Positions 9,647 to 17,476 of a stretch of 64,000 nt of DNA are shown piece after piece (position 1 is the first letter of the stretch; the number at the start of each line of letters is the position of its first letter). The notes under the pieces are model-generated. The model was not told the DNA's origin. It saw only the letters and a list, made by a program, of their open reading frames with translations, and searched no databases. This DNA comes from Clostridia bacterium. Its GTDB lineage: Bacteria; Bacillota; Clostridia; Christensenellales; Borkfalkiaceae. The stretch spans positions 1 through 64,000 of the forward strand of contig CAAFMS010000013.1 in NCBI GenBank assembly GCA_900764105.1. Reading direction: 5' to 3'. The translations under genes were made by a program, and so were the position numbers.

Positions 9647-9675
9647 TTGACAATCGGGGCGGTCGGGTGTAAAAT
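9647..9675 (+). promoter_or_regulatory. Sigma-A promoter of the cytidylate-kinase-like gene
   Basis: TTGACA (9647-9652), 17-bp spacer, TAAAAT (9670-9675). Transcription should begin near 9682, which rules out translation starts upstream of 9707. Confidence 0.85.
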
Positions 9676-9706
9676 ATACGTAAAGAAAATACCGAGAGGA
9701 ATTTTT

Positions 9707-10321
9707 ATGACTGATAATAACAAACCTTTGAACGATAACAATAACTTCTATGTGGTTATAAGCAGACAGTTTGGCTCGGGCGGCGCCGAAACCGCTTCTA
9801 AACTCGCGACTAAGTTGGGCGTTAAATGCTACGACAAGACTATCGCCGAAATGACCGCCGTCGTTACGGGTCTCGATAAACACATCGTTCTCTCCTCGCA
9901 GGATAAAGCGACAAATACGTTCTGGTATTCGAGTTTTCTGGGCGGAGAGTCGCTCTCGCTGTACGATAAAATTTTCATAGGGCAGTCGAACGTTATCAAG
10001 TCGCTCGCGGCGAAAGGTTCGTGCGTTTTCGTAGGGCGTTGCGCCGATTACGTTTTAAAAGATATGCCGAACGTAATAAGGGTGTTTATCTGCGCGCCTA
10101 TGGAGCAGAGACGGGCGAGAGTGTCCAAAGGATATGGAATTACGCCTGCCGAGGCGCAGAAAATCATCAAAAAGAACGATAAAGCGAGGGCGGCGTACTA
10201 TAAAAAATACGCCTACGAAGAATGGGGCAAAGTCGATAACTATGATATAGTAGTGAATACTCGCATAGGGACGACAAAGGCTGCGGCTATTATTTACGAC
10301 TATATCAAGGAACTTATCTGA
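9707..10321 (+). CDS. Cytidylate-kinase-like family protein
   Basis: A 204-residue P-loop protein of the cytidylate-kinase-like family common in anaerobic Firmicutes; its real substrate is not established. The N-terminal motif VVISRQFGSGGAETASKLA (about residues 14-32) is the family's P-loop region, followed by CYDK. VFVGRCADYVL (about 106-116) and a basic RRARV motif in the lid region are also typical. The ATG at 9707 has a GAGGA ribosome site and lies 25 nt after the predicted transcription start; the reading frame continues upstream but into the promoter itself. It is a single gene closed by a terminator. Confidence 0.85.
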   Translation: MTDNNKPLNDNNNFYVVISRQFGSGGAETASKLATKLGVKCYDKTIAEMTAVVTGLDKHIVLSSQDKATNTFWYSSFLGGESLSLYDKIFIGQSNVIKSLAAKGSCVFVGRCADYVLKDMPNVIRVFICAPMEQRRARVSKGYGITPAEAQKIIKKNDKARAAYYKKYAYEEWGKVDNYDIVVNTRIGTTKAAAIIYDYIKELI

Positions 10322-10349
10322 GTTACAAGACGAAAATAAAACAACGTGT

Positions 10350-10377
10350 AAAACGCTTCCGTCTCGGGAGCGTTTTT
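10350..10377 (+). terminator. Rho-independent terminator
   Basis: Hairpin AAAACGCTTCC / GGGAGCGTTTT with a 5-nt loop and one G-T wobble, followed by a U-run, about 30 nt after the upstream stop codon. Confidence 0.85.
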
Positions 10378-10420
10378 CGTATTTATGGTATTTATATCTG
10401 TTACTCAAATACGCATTTAC

Positions 10421-10495
10421 TTTATCCCCTATCGGCTTGACTTCCATTTCATTCCGTCAACCCACTTCCCCCGAAGGAGGAAGCGTGGCGAAACC
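10421..10495 (+). repeat. TATCCCC...GAAGCG repeat, type b middle
   Basis: Constant ends TTTATCCCCTATCG and CACTTCCCCCGAAGGAGG around an inner segment with TTGAC/GTCAA arms (type b). The rest of the gap (10496-10640) shows nothing recognisable. Confidence 0.8.
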
Positions 10496-10640
10496 TCTTA
10501 TAAGTCCTTTCGAAGTAGGAAGCGAACGTTGTTTTTTTGGTTGAAAGTGCTTTTTCGGCGTTCGGACTTTTTGAAATTTGTCGTAAAAACAGCGTTTTGA
10601 ACCGATTTTTGTTTTTTTAACAAAATATCACAAAAAATAA

Positions 10641-10669
10641 TTGAATTTTTACAAACAATATAGTACAAT
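10641..10669 (+). promoter_or_regulatory. Promoter of secA
   Basis: TTGAAT (10641-10646), 17-bp spacer, TACAAT (10664-10669); start near 10676, giving a leader of about 100 nt. Other AT-rich -10-like sequences nearby make this less certain. Confidence 0.55.
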
Positions 10670-10774
10670 ATACGAGATAAATAATATAATTTTATATCTA
10701 TACGCATGTATATGGGGGAAATGTTCAAACGCCATGAAATAAATGCGTTAAGATAATATGTATACGGAGATTTT

Positions 10775-13462
10775 ATGGGACTAATCAGATATATTCTGAA
10801 TACCGATTCCAGAATAAGTTTGAAGAAGATCGACAAACAGGCTGACAAAATTCTTGCTCTTTCGCCAAAGTACGAGGCGATGACCGATTCGGAACTCAAA
10901 GACCAGACCACCGTTTTAAAAGGCAGACTTAAAAACGGCGAAACGCTCGAAGACATTATGTACGACGCGTTCGCGGTCGTAAGAGAGGCGGCGTACAGAG
11001 TTCTTCACATGCGTCACTACAAAGTCCAGCTTATGGGCGGTATCTGCGTTCATCAGGGCAGAGTTGCGGAACTTAAAACGGGCGAAGGTAAAACCCTTAT
11101 GGCGACCCTTCCCGCATACCTTAACGCTCTTTCCGAAAAAGGCGTTCATATCGTCACGGTAAACGACTATCTCGCTAAGCGTGACGCGGAGTGGATGGGC
11201 AAGGTTTACAGGTTCTTGGGGCTTACCGTCGGCGTGAACGTCCACGACATGAACGACGACCAGAAAAGAGCCGCTTACGCCTGCGATATTACCTATGGTA
11301 CGAACAACGAATTCGGTTTCGACTATCTGAGAGATAACCTCAAAGTCAAACTTTCGGATATGGTGCAAAGGGGGCTGAATTTTGCAATCGTCGACGAGGT
11401 GGACTCGATTTTAATCGACGAGGCGAGAACTCCGCTTATCATTTCGGGCAGAGGCGAGAAATCGTCCGATTTGTACGTCGAGTGCAACAGATTCGTCAAG
11501 ACCTTGAAAGCCGACGAAGATTATACCGTTGACGTACAGGACAAAACGGTGCAGATTACCGAGCAGGGCGCGGAAAAAGCCGAGAGATTTTTCGGTATCG
11601 AAAACCTTGCGGATATAGAAAACGGCGACCTTAACCACCACATTCAGCAGGCGTTAAAGGCGCACTTTATTTTCAAGAGAGATTCCGACTACCTCGTATC
11701 TGACGGCGAAATTATTATCGTAGACGAGTTCACGGGTCGTTTAATGATAGGCAGAAGGTACTCCGAAGGTCTCCATCAGGCTATCGAGGCGAAGGAAAAC
11801 GTCACGATAAGGAACGAGAACAAGACATACGCGACCATTACTTTCCAGAACTATTTCAGGCTTTACCACAAACTCTCGGGTATGACGGGTACGGCTAAGA
11901 CCGAAGAGGAAGAGTTCAGGACGATTTACGGACTCGACGTTCTCGAAATTCCGACCAACAAGCCCATACAGAGAATAGATATGCCCGACGTCATTTATTC
12001 GACGGAAAAAGGCAAAATAAAGGCGATAATCAACACGATAATCGACTGTCACGAAAAAGGACAGCCCGTGCTTGTAGGTACGGTTACGGTCGAGAAATCG
12101 GAAGAAATATCGAGATGGCTTTTGAAAAACAAGGTCAAACACAATATCTTAAATGCTAAAAACCACAGAAAAGAAGCGGAAATAATCGCTCAGGCAGGTA
12201 AAAAAGGCGCGGTTACGATCGCGACCAACATGGCGGGACGTGGTACGGATATTCTTCTCGGCGGCAACCCCGAATTTATGGCTAAGCAAGACCTTATAAA
12301 AGAGGGAATTGCGGACGACGTTATCGAACTTGCGACTTCCTTCGTTCAGGACGTTTCCGACGAGGTTAAACAGGTAAGAGAAAAGTATAACGAACTTTTA
12401 GCCGAACACAAGGAAGAGACCGATAAGGAGAAAGAAGAAGTTATCGCTCTCGGCGGTCTGTTCATTCTCGGTACGGAAAGACACGAGTCGAGGCGTATCG
12501 ACAACCAGTTGCGCGGACGAAGCGGTCGTCAGGGCGACCCCGGTTGCTCGTTGTTCTTCATTTCGCTCGAGGACGACCTCGCGAAGAGATTCGGCGGCGA
12601 AAGGCTTAAGGGAATTTATAATGCGTTTAAGGTCGAGGAAGATACACCCCTTCAATCCAAACTCTTGTCGCGTTCGATAGAGAACGCTCAGAGGACTATC
12701 GAGGGCAGAAACTTCGGAATAAGAAAGCATATCATTCAGTACGACGACGTAATGAACATTCAGAGAACGGTTATGTACGGCGAAAGAATGAAAGTTCTTA
12801 AAGGCGAGGACGTTCATCAGGACGTTCTGAACCTTATTCCCGACTTCGTTACCGAAATTATTACATCGAACGTAAATAAAGGTCAGGATCCGTCCACTTG
12901 GGATATTGAAAAACTCAACAAGGCGCTCGAGGATAAGGCATTGCCGAGAGATAGCGGATTTATAACCGAAGATATCGTCAATAATTGGGACTACAACTAT
13001 ATCGTAAATCAGACTATAGACGAAGTTATCAATAGCTACGAAGAAAAAATAGCCGCGTATAGGGAAGAGGGTATTGATTATAACGAGTTCGAGAGGTTTA
13101 TTTTCCTTAAAGTAGTCGATAACAAGTGGATAGACCATATCGACGCGATGGATAGGCTCAAGAGAGGAATATCCCTCAGAGGTTACGCCAACGAGGACCC
13201 CGTTATCGCGTATAAGAAAGAAGGACTTGAAATGTTCGAGGAAATGACGGCGAGCATTCAGGAAGAAGTCGTTGCGATTCTCTTGAAATCGGAAATCAAG
13301 AAAGTGCCGCAGAAAGAGGAGAAAAAAGACCTCGTAGAAAACGGCGGCAGCAAAGAAAGTTCCAACGAACCGATAGTAAAAGCGAAAACGGTCGGCAGAA
13401 ACGACCCGTGTCCGTGCGGTTCGGGACTTAAATTTAAGAATTGTTGCGGAAGAAAGCGTTAA
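10775..13462 (+). CDS. secA: Protein translocase ATPase SecA
   Basis: Motor of the general secretion pathway: it binds preproteins and drives them through SecYEG at the membrane. The 895 residues fit the family. Visible motifs: Walker A region LKTGEGKTL (about residues 102-110), Walker B DEVDSILIDEARTP (about 207-220), helicase motifs TNMAGRGTDILLGG and QLRGRSGRQGDPG, and a C-terminal zinc/SecB-binding motif CPCGSGLKFKNCC (about 880-892). The ATG is preceded by a CGGAG ribosome site. A strong hairpin follows the gene, so it is probably transcribed alone. There is no second secA in the window. Confidence 0.99.
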   Translation: MGLIRYILNTDSRISLKKIDKQADKILALSPKYEAMTDSELKDQTTVLKGRLKNGETLEDIMYDAFAVVREAAYRVLHMRHYKVQLMGGICVHQGRVAELKTGEGKTLMATLPAYLNALSEKGVHIVTVNDYLAKRDAEWMGKVYRFLGLTVGVNVHDMNDDQKRAAYACDITYGTNNEFGFDYLRDNLKVKLSDMVQRGLNFAIVDEVDSILIDEARTPLIISGRGEKSSDLYVECNRFVKTLKADEDYTVDVQDKTVQITEQGAEKAERFFGIENLADIENGDLNHHIQQALKAHFIFKRDSDYLVSDGEIIIVDEFTGRLMIGRRYSEGLHQAIEAKENVTIRNENKTYATITFQNYFRLYHKLSGMTGTAKTEEEEFRTIYGLDVLEIPTNKPIQRIDMPDVIYSTEKGKIKAIINTIIDCHEKGQPVLVGTVTVEKSEEISRWLLKNKVKHNILNAKNHRKEAEIIAQAGKKGAVTIATNMAGRGTDILLGGNPEFMAKQDLIKEGIADDVIELATSFVQDVSDEVKQVREKYNELLAEHKEETDKEKEEVIALGGLFILGTERHESRRIDNQLRGRSGRQGDPGCSLFFISLEDDLAKRFGGERLKGIYNAFKVEEDTPLQSKLLSRSIENAQRTIEGRNFGIRKHIIQYDDVMNIQRTVMYGERMKVLKGEDVHQDVLNLIPDFVTEIITSNVNKGQDPSTWDIEKLNKALEDKALPRDSGFITEDIVNNWDYNYIVNQTIDEVINSYEEKIAAYREEGIDYNEFERFIFLKVVDNKWIDHIDAMDRLKRGISLRGYANEDPVIAYKKEGLEMFEEMTASIQEEVVAILLKSEIKKVPQKEEKKDLVENGGSKESSNEPIVKAKTVGRNDPCPCGSGLKFKNCCGRKR

Positions 13463-13500
13463 AATCGCGATTTGAGAAAAAAGTTAAGATAAATAAAAAC

Positions 13501-13537
13501 AAGCGAGTTGCATTTCAAAAATGCAACTCGCTTTTGT
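13501..13537 (+). terminator. Terminator of secA
   Basis: Perfect 13-bp stem (13501-13513 with 13521-13533), 7-nt loop, then TTTTG, 40 nt after the stop codon. Confidence 0.9.
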
Positions 13538-13687
13538 TACGTTGTTTATAAGATTTTTTTTCGGGCTTTCAATTCCTTGTTTACGGGAAATATCTTTTAG
13601 TGAAATCGTATTCAAAACTATAAATAATCAACTTATACGGCGACTTTTGTAAAGCGTTCCCGTTTTCATTTAAAATCTGATTATCTT

Positions 13688-14003
13688 GCTTTCCCCTCTG
13701 GGGAGAGTGGATTTTGAGAGCGGAGCGAGCAAAAGACGAGAGAGGTCTTTCACGTTAAAGCCATTTCGAGCCTTTGACCTGCTTTCATTTTGACCTCTAT
13801 CGTCAACTTCGTTGACACTTTCCCCAAAGGGGAAAGCAAGGAAGGGTGGTTTTTCGATTATTATCTTCGCCTATGTGTCGGGCGATTTCGTTTGTTGTGA
13901 ATGTGGAAAAAAGAGGAAAGCAAGAAAGAAAGATAGATAGTTTTTTGGTTCTATACGGTATTTTATTCCGACAACCGTAGGGGATGGCGCCCTCGACGTC
14001 CCT
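13688..14003. repeat. Dispersed palindromic repeats
   Basis: 13688-13747 (GCTTTCCCCTCTGGGGAGAG...) and 13792-13841 (GACCTCT...GGGGAAAGC) are inverted relative to each other, a diverged version of the 47-bp pair at 22.8-23.0 kb. 13977-14003 is a GTAGGGGATGGCGCC-type repeat. Nothing else is recognisable between secA and the pfl terminator. Confidence 0.65.
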
Positions 14004-14016
14004 AAGAACCGTAATA

Positions 14017-14051
14017 GCAAGCCGACTGCCTTAAAAAGGCAGTCGGCTTGC
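14017..14051 (-). terminator. Hairpin after pflB
   Basis: Perfect 14-bp stem (14017-14030 with 14038-14051) and 7-nt loop, 87 nt past the pflB stop on the minus strand. It lacks a clear U-run, so termination is inferred from stem strength and position. Confidence 0.55.
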
Positions 14052-14137
14052 GTTGAGTTTTGTATTCCTTATTCTTTTGCTTATTTAACGTTTATCTATT
14101 TGCAAAATTTTTGCTTGCGCTATGTTAATTCGCAATT

Positions 14138-16399
14138 TTACATTGTTTCGTGAATGGTTCTCGAAATAACCTCGTCTTGTTGCTCTTTCGTGAGTTTGTT
14201 GAAATTGACGGCGTAACCGCTGACTCTTATCGTGAGTTGCGGATATTTCTCGGGGTGCTTTTGCGCGTCTAACAGCATTTCTCTCTCAAATACGTTGATG
14301 TTGAGGTGGTATCCGCCCGACTTGACGTATCCGTCTATCATATCCACGAGATTATCGACCCTTTCCGCATTGTTGGTTCCGAGCGAACCGTGAGTCGCGC
14401 TGAACGTGTTGGATATTCCGTCTCTCGCGTATTCGTAGGGCAGTTTCGCAACCGAGGCGAGCGACGCAAGCGCGCCGTGAGTGTCTCTGCCGTGCATCGG
14501 GTTTGCGCCCGGGGCAAGCGGTTCGCCCGCTCTTCTGCCGTCGGGAGTGTTTCCCGTCTTTTTGCCGTATACTACGTTTGAAGTAATCGTGAGTATCGAC
14601 ATCGTCGGAACTGAATTTCTGTATGTGTACTGTCCTTCGATTTTTCTCATAAACGTCTCTACGAGCCATACGGCGATTTCGTCGACTCTTTCGTCGTTAT
14701 TGCCGTATTTCGGGAAATCGCCTACCGTGCGGTAGTCCACTACGAGACCTTTTTCGTTACGAACGGGGTATACTTCGGCGTATTTGATTGCCGACAGCGA
14801 ATCGACCGCGCAGGAAAATCCCGCGATACCCGTTGCGAAAAATCTGCGGACTTTCGTGTCGTGCAGACCCATTTCGAGCGCTTCGTAAGAGTATTTGTCG
14901 TGCATAACGTGTATGAGATTGAGCGTGTTGACGTAAACTCTCGCAAGCCAGTCCATCATAGTCTCGAATTTTTCGATAACTTCGTTATAATCGAGTTTTC
15001 CGTCGCCTTCGATTGCCGCGAATTCGGGCGAAACCTGCAACGGTTCACCCGTTTTCTTGTCTAACGTAAGTTCGTCTCTTCCGCCGTTTATCGCGTAGAG
15101 GAGACATTTCGCTATATTCGCCCTCGCTCCGAAGAATTGCATATCCTTACCTTCTCTCATACTGCTCACGCAGCATGCGATACAGTAATCGTCGCCCATA
15201 TCGGGACGCATAAGGTCGTCGCTTTCGTATTGAATAGCCGAAGTTTTAAGCGAAAGTTTCGCGCAGTATTTCTTAAAGTTTTCGGGCAGATGTTCGCTCC
15301 AGAGTACCGTGAGATTCGGTTCGGGGGCGGGACCTAAGTTCTCGAGGGTGTGCAACATTCTGAAAGAAGTTTTAGATACGAGCGTTCTGCCGTCCGTACC
15401 CATACCGCCGATAGACTCGGTAACCCAAGTCGGATCGCCCGAGAAGAGTTCGTTGTATTCTTTGGTACGCATAAACTTGACGATACGCAGTTTCATTACG
15501 AAATGGTCGATTAGTTCCTGCGCTTCGGTTTCGGTAAGAACGCCGTTTTTAAGGTCTCTTTCGATATATATATCGAGGAAAGTGGTGTTTCTTCCGATAC
15601 TCATCGCCGCGCCGTTCTGGTCTTTGACCGCGCCGAGGTATCCGAAGTACAGCCATTGTACCGCTTCTTTCGCGTTCGCCGCGGGTTTCGATATGTCGTA
15701 TCCGTACTTCAAAGCCATTGCTTTCAATTCGTTAAGAGCCTTGATTTGTTCGGATAATTCCTCGCGGAGTTGTACCTTATCAGGGGTCATATCCCCGTCT
15801 ATAAGTCGTTTATCAGCCTCTTTTTCGGAAATCAGATAGTCTATTCCGTAAAGGGCGACCCTTCTGTAATCTCCGACGATTCTGCCTCTTCCGTAAGCGT
15901 CGGGAAGTCCCGTCAGGATATGAGCGGTACGCGCCCTGCGCATTTCGGGAGTGTAGGCGTCGAACACGCCGTCGTTATGGGTCTTACGGTACTTGTGGTA
16001 AAAATTGCTGAGCGTTTCGTCCATTTTGTAGCCGTACATTTCAAGAGACTGTTCCGCCATACGAAGTCCGCCCGAAACGTGCAGAGGTCTTTTGAACGGT
16101 TCGTCCGTCTGAAGCCCCACGATTTTCTCGAGGGTCTTGTCGATATAGCCCGCTTCGTGACTGTTCACGCCCGACACTATCGCGGTATCGGCTTTTAACA
16201 CGCCGCCCGCAAGTCTTTCCTTTTCGGAGAGTTCGGTTATTTCCTTCCAGAGCGTTTCGGTCGCTTCGGTGGGTCCTGCGAGAAATTCTTCGTCGCCCTC
16301 GTAGGGAGTGTAGTTTCTTTGAATGAAGTCTCTTACGTTGATTTCTTCGTCGCGCCATTTGCCGCTGACAAAGCCCTTCCATTGTTCAAACATTTTCAT
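14138..16399 (-). CDS. pflB: Formate C-acetyltransferase (pyruvate formate-lyase)
   Basis: Converts pyruvate and CoA to acetyl-CoA and formate in anaerobic sugar fermentation, using a glycyl radical. The 753 residues match the family. The adjacent catalytic cysteines appear in YCIACCVSSM (near residue 410) and the radical-site glycine in the C-terminal RVSGYAVNF (near 728-736). The gene lies 1 nt downstream of pflA on the minus strand with an AGGA ribosome site, so activating enzyme and target are co-transcribed, with the activator first. As a glycyl-radical enzyme it is destroyed by oxygen, which supports an anaerobic lifestyle. Confidence 0.98.
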   Translation of the reverse strand: MKMFEQWKGFVSGKWRDEEINVRDFIQRNYTPYEGDEEFLAGPTEATETLWKEITELSEKERLAGGVLKADTAIVSGVNSHEAGYIDKTLEKIVGLQTDEPFKRPLHVSGGLRMAEQSLEMYGYKMDETLSNFYHKYRKTHNDGVFDAYTPEMRRARTAHILTGLPDAYGRGRIVGDYRRVALYGIDYLISEKEADKRLIDGDMTPDKVQLREELSEQIKALNELKAMALKYGYDISKPAANAKEAVQWLYFGYLGAVKDQNGAAMSIGRNTTFLDIYIERDLKNGVLTETEAQELIDHFVMKLRIVKFMRTKEYNELFSGDPTWVTESIGGMGTDGRTLVSKTSFRMLHTLENLGPAPEPNLTVLWSEHLPENFKKYCAKLSLKTSAIQYESDDLMRPDMGDDYCIACCVSSMREGKDMQFFGARANIAKCLLYAINGGRDELTLDKKTGEPLQVSPEFAAIEGDGKLDYNEVIEKFETMMDWLARVYVNTLNLIHVMHDKYSYEALEMGLHDTKVRRFFATGIAGFSCAVDSLSAIKYAEVYPVRNEKGLVVDYRTVGDFPKYGNNDERVDEIAVWLVETFMRKIEGQYTYRNSVPTMSILTITSNVVYGKKTGNTPDGRRAGEPLAPGANPMHGRDTHGALASLASVAKLPYEYARDGISNTFSATHGSLGTNNAERVDNLVDMIDGYVKSGGYHLNINVFEREMLLDAQKHPEKYPQLTIRVSGYAVNFNKLTKEQQDEVISRTIHETM

Positions 16400-16400
16400 A

Positions 16401-17162
16401 TTATATAATTCCTAATAGTTTTTTTGCCCTTGCCACCTCTTCCGCGGTCGGCGATTTTACGCCTTCGAGAGAATATGGTATCCCGATTTTTTCGTATTTC
16501 GATTTTCCCAAAGTGTGATAGGGCAGTATTTCGACTTTTTCCACGTTACTTAAAGTTTGTATAAATTCGCGGGTTTTTATGAGGTCTTTTTCGTCGTCCG
16601 TGTAACCGGGAACGAGAACCTGCCTTATCCATACGGGTATTTTTTCCGATTCGAGCCGTTTCGCGAATTTGAAGAAATTTTCGTTGCCTCTTCCCGTCAA
16701 AGCCTTGCATTTATCGCTGTCGATATGCTTGACGTCCAAAAGTACAAGGTCGGTAAACCGCAGAAGTTCGTCGAACTTCTCGTCGCCCTCCGAATATTCC
16801 AGACCGGAAGTGTCGATTGCCGTGTTCACGCCGTTTTCTTTCATTATTTTAAACAGTTCGGTCACGAACTCAGCCTGAAGCAGAGGTTCGCCTCCGCTCA
16901 CGGTAATGCCGCCTCTTTTGCCGTAGTAATTTTTGTACTTTAACGCCTCTCGGGCGATTTCGGAAGCGGATACGACCCTGAAACCCTTGTCCGCCGCTTT
17001 TTCGACGGGGCATTTCTGCCACGAGTCCGGATTGTGACAATATTTGCACCTCAGATTGCACCCTTGCGTGAAAAGCACGAATCTGAGTCCCGGACCGTCC
17101 GCCGCGCCCAACGTTTCATAAGAATGTATTACTCCGAAAATTTCTTTTTTAATCTCTGCCAT
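16401..17162 (-). CDS. pflA: Pyruvate formate-lyase activating enzyme (radical SAM)
   Basis: Installs the glycyl radical on PflB using S-adenosylmethionine and a [4Fe-4S] cluster. The CX3CX2C cluster motif is CNLRCKYC (about residues 32-39), with a GGEPLLQ motif near 92. A start codon at 17186 is possible in frame, but it lies between the -35 and -10 of a near-consensus promoter (17177-17205), so the ATG at 17162 is preferred; that leaves a leader of only about 8 nt and no Shine-Dalgarno site. The 253-residue length from there is normal for the family. It forms an operon with pflB. Confidence 0.95.
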   Translation of the reverse strand: MAEIKKEIFGVIHSYETLGAADGPGLRFVLFTQGCNLRCKYCHNPDSWQKCPVEKAADKGFRVVSASEIAREALKYKNYYGKRGGITVSGGEPLLQAEFVTELFKIMKENGVNTAIDTSGLEYSEGDEKFDELLRFTDLVLLDVKHIDSDKCKALTGRGNENFFKFAKRLESEKIPVWIRQVLVPGYTDDEKDLIKTREFIQTLSNVEKVEILPYHTLGKSKYEKIGIPYSLEGVKSPTAEEVARAKKLLGII

Positions 17163-17176
17163 ATTGAATGGGGATA

Positions 17177-17205
17177 ATGTTAGCATACCTTTACCTTTCT
17201 GTCAA
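17177..17205 (-). promoter_or_regulatory. Promoter of pflA-pflB
   Basis: On the minus strand TTGACA (17205-17200), 17-bp spacer, TAACAT (17182-17177). Transcription should start near 17170, only about 8 nt before the ATG at 17162. Confidence 0.65.
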
Positions 17206-17327
17206 GCGTTTCGGGCAAAATTATTTCTATTTTTTACTTAAAAAACGCAATTATTTTTTTGTGGGATTTTTTCACTTTTAAAATGCGGTTCAACGGCAAT
17301 TCCGACCTGTTTTTCTCCTAATTGCAT

Positions 17328-17375
17328 AAACTATATTTTGAGATTGAATATTTGCATAAATACTATATGTTGTGG
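17328..17375. promoter_or_regulatory. Tandem NrdR-box operator
   Basis: Two boxes fit the NrdR consensus core CwATATnTwG: CTATATTTTG (17331-17340) and CTATATGTTG (17363-17372). They are offset by exactly 32 bp, three helical turns, as in known NrdR operators. They lie 100-150 bp upstream of nrdD. A possible promoter follows (TTGCAA 17410-17415, TATGAT 17435-17440). No nrdR gene is in the window. Confidence 0.75.
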
Positions 17376-17476
17376 TTTTCGGAAAAAATTTTTTCTTAAA
17401 TTGTTGCGGTTGCAACACGCAGCCGCGGTAAAGATATGATATAATCAAACCCGACATCAAAAAAGGGTGAAGAGAA

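Noticed and set aside
12398..13138. 246-residue open frame antisense to secA
   Set aside because: It mirrors the codon structure of secA, has no ribosome site, and its translation is not protein-like for any family I know.
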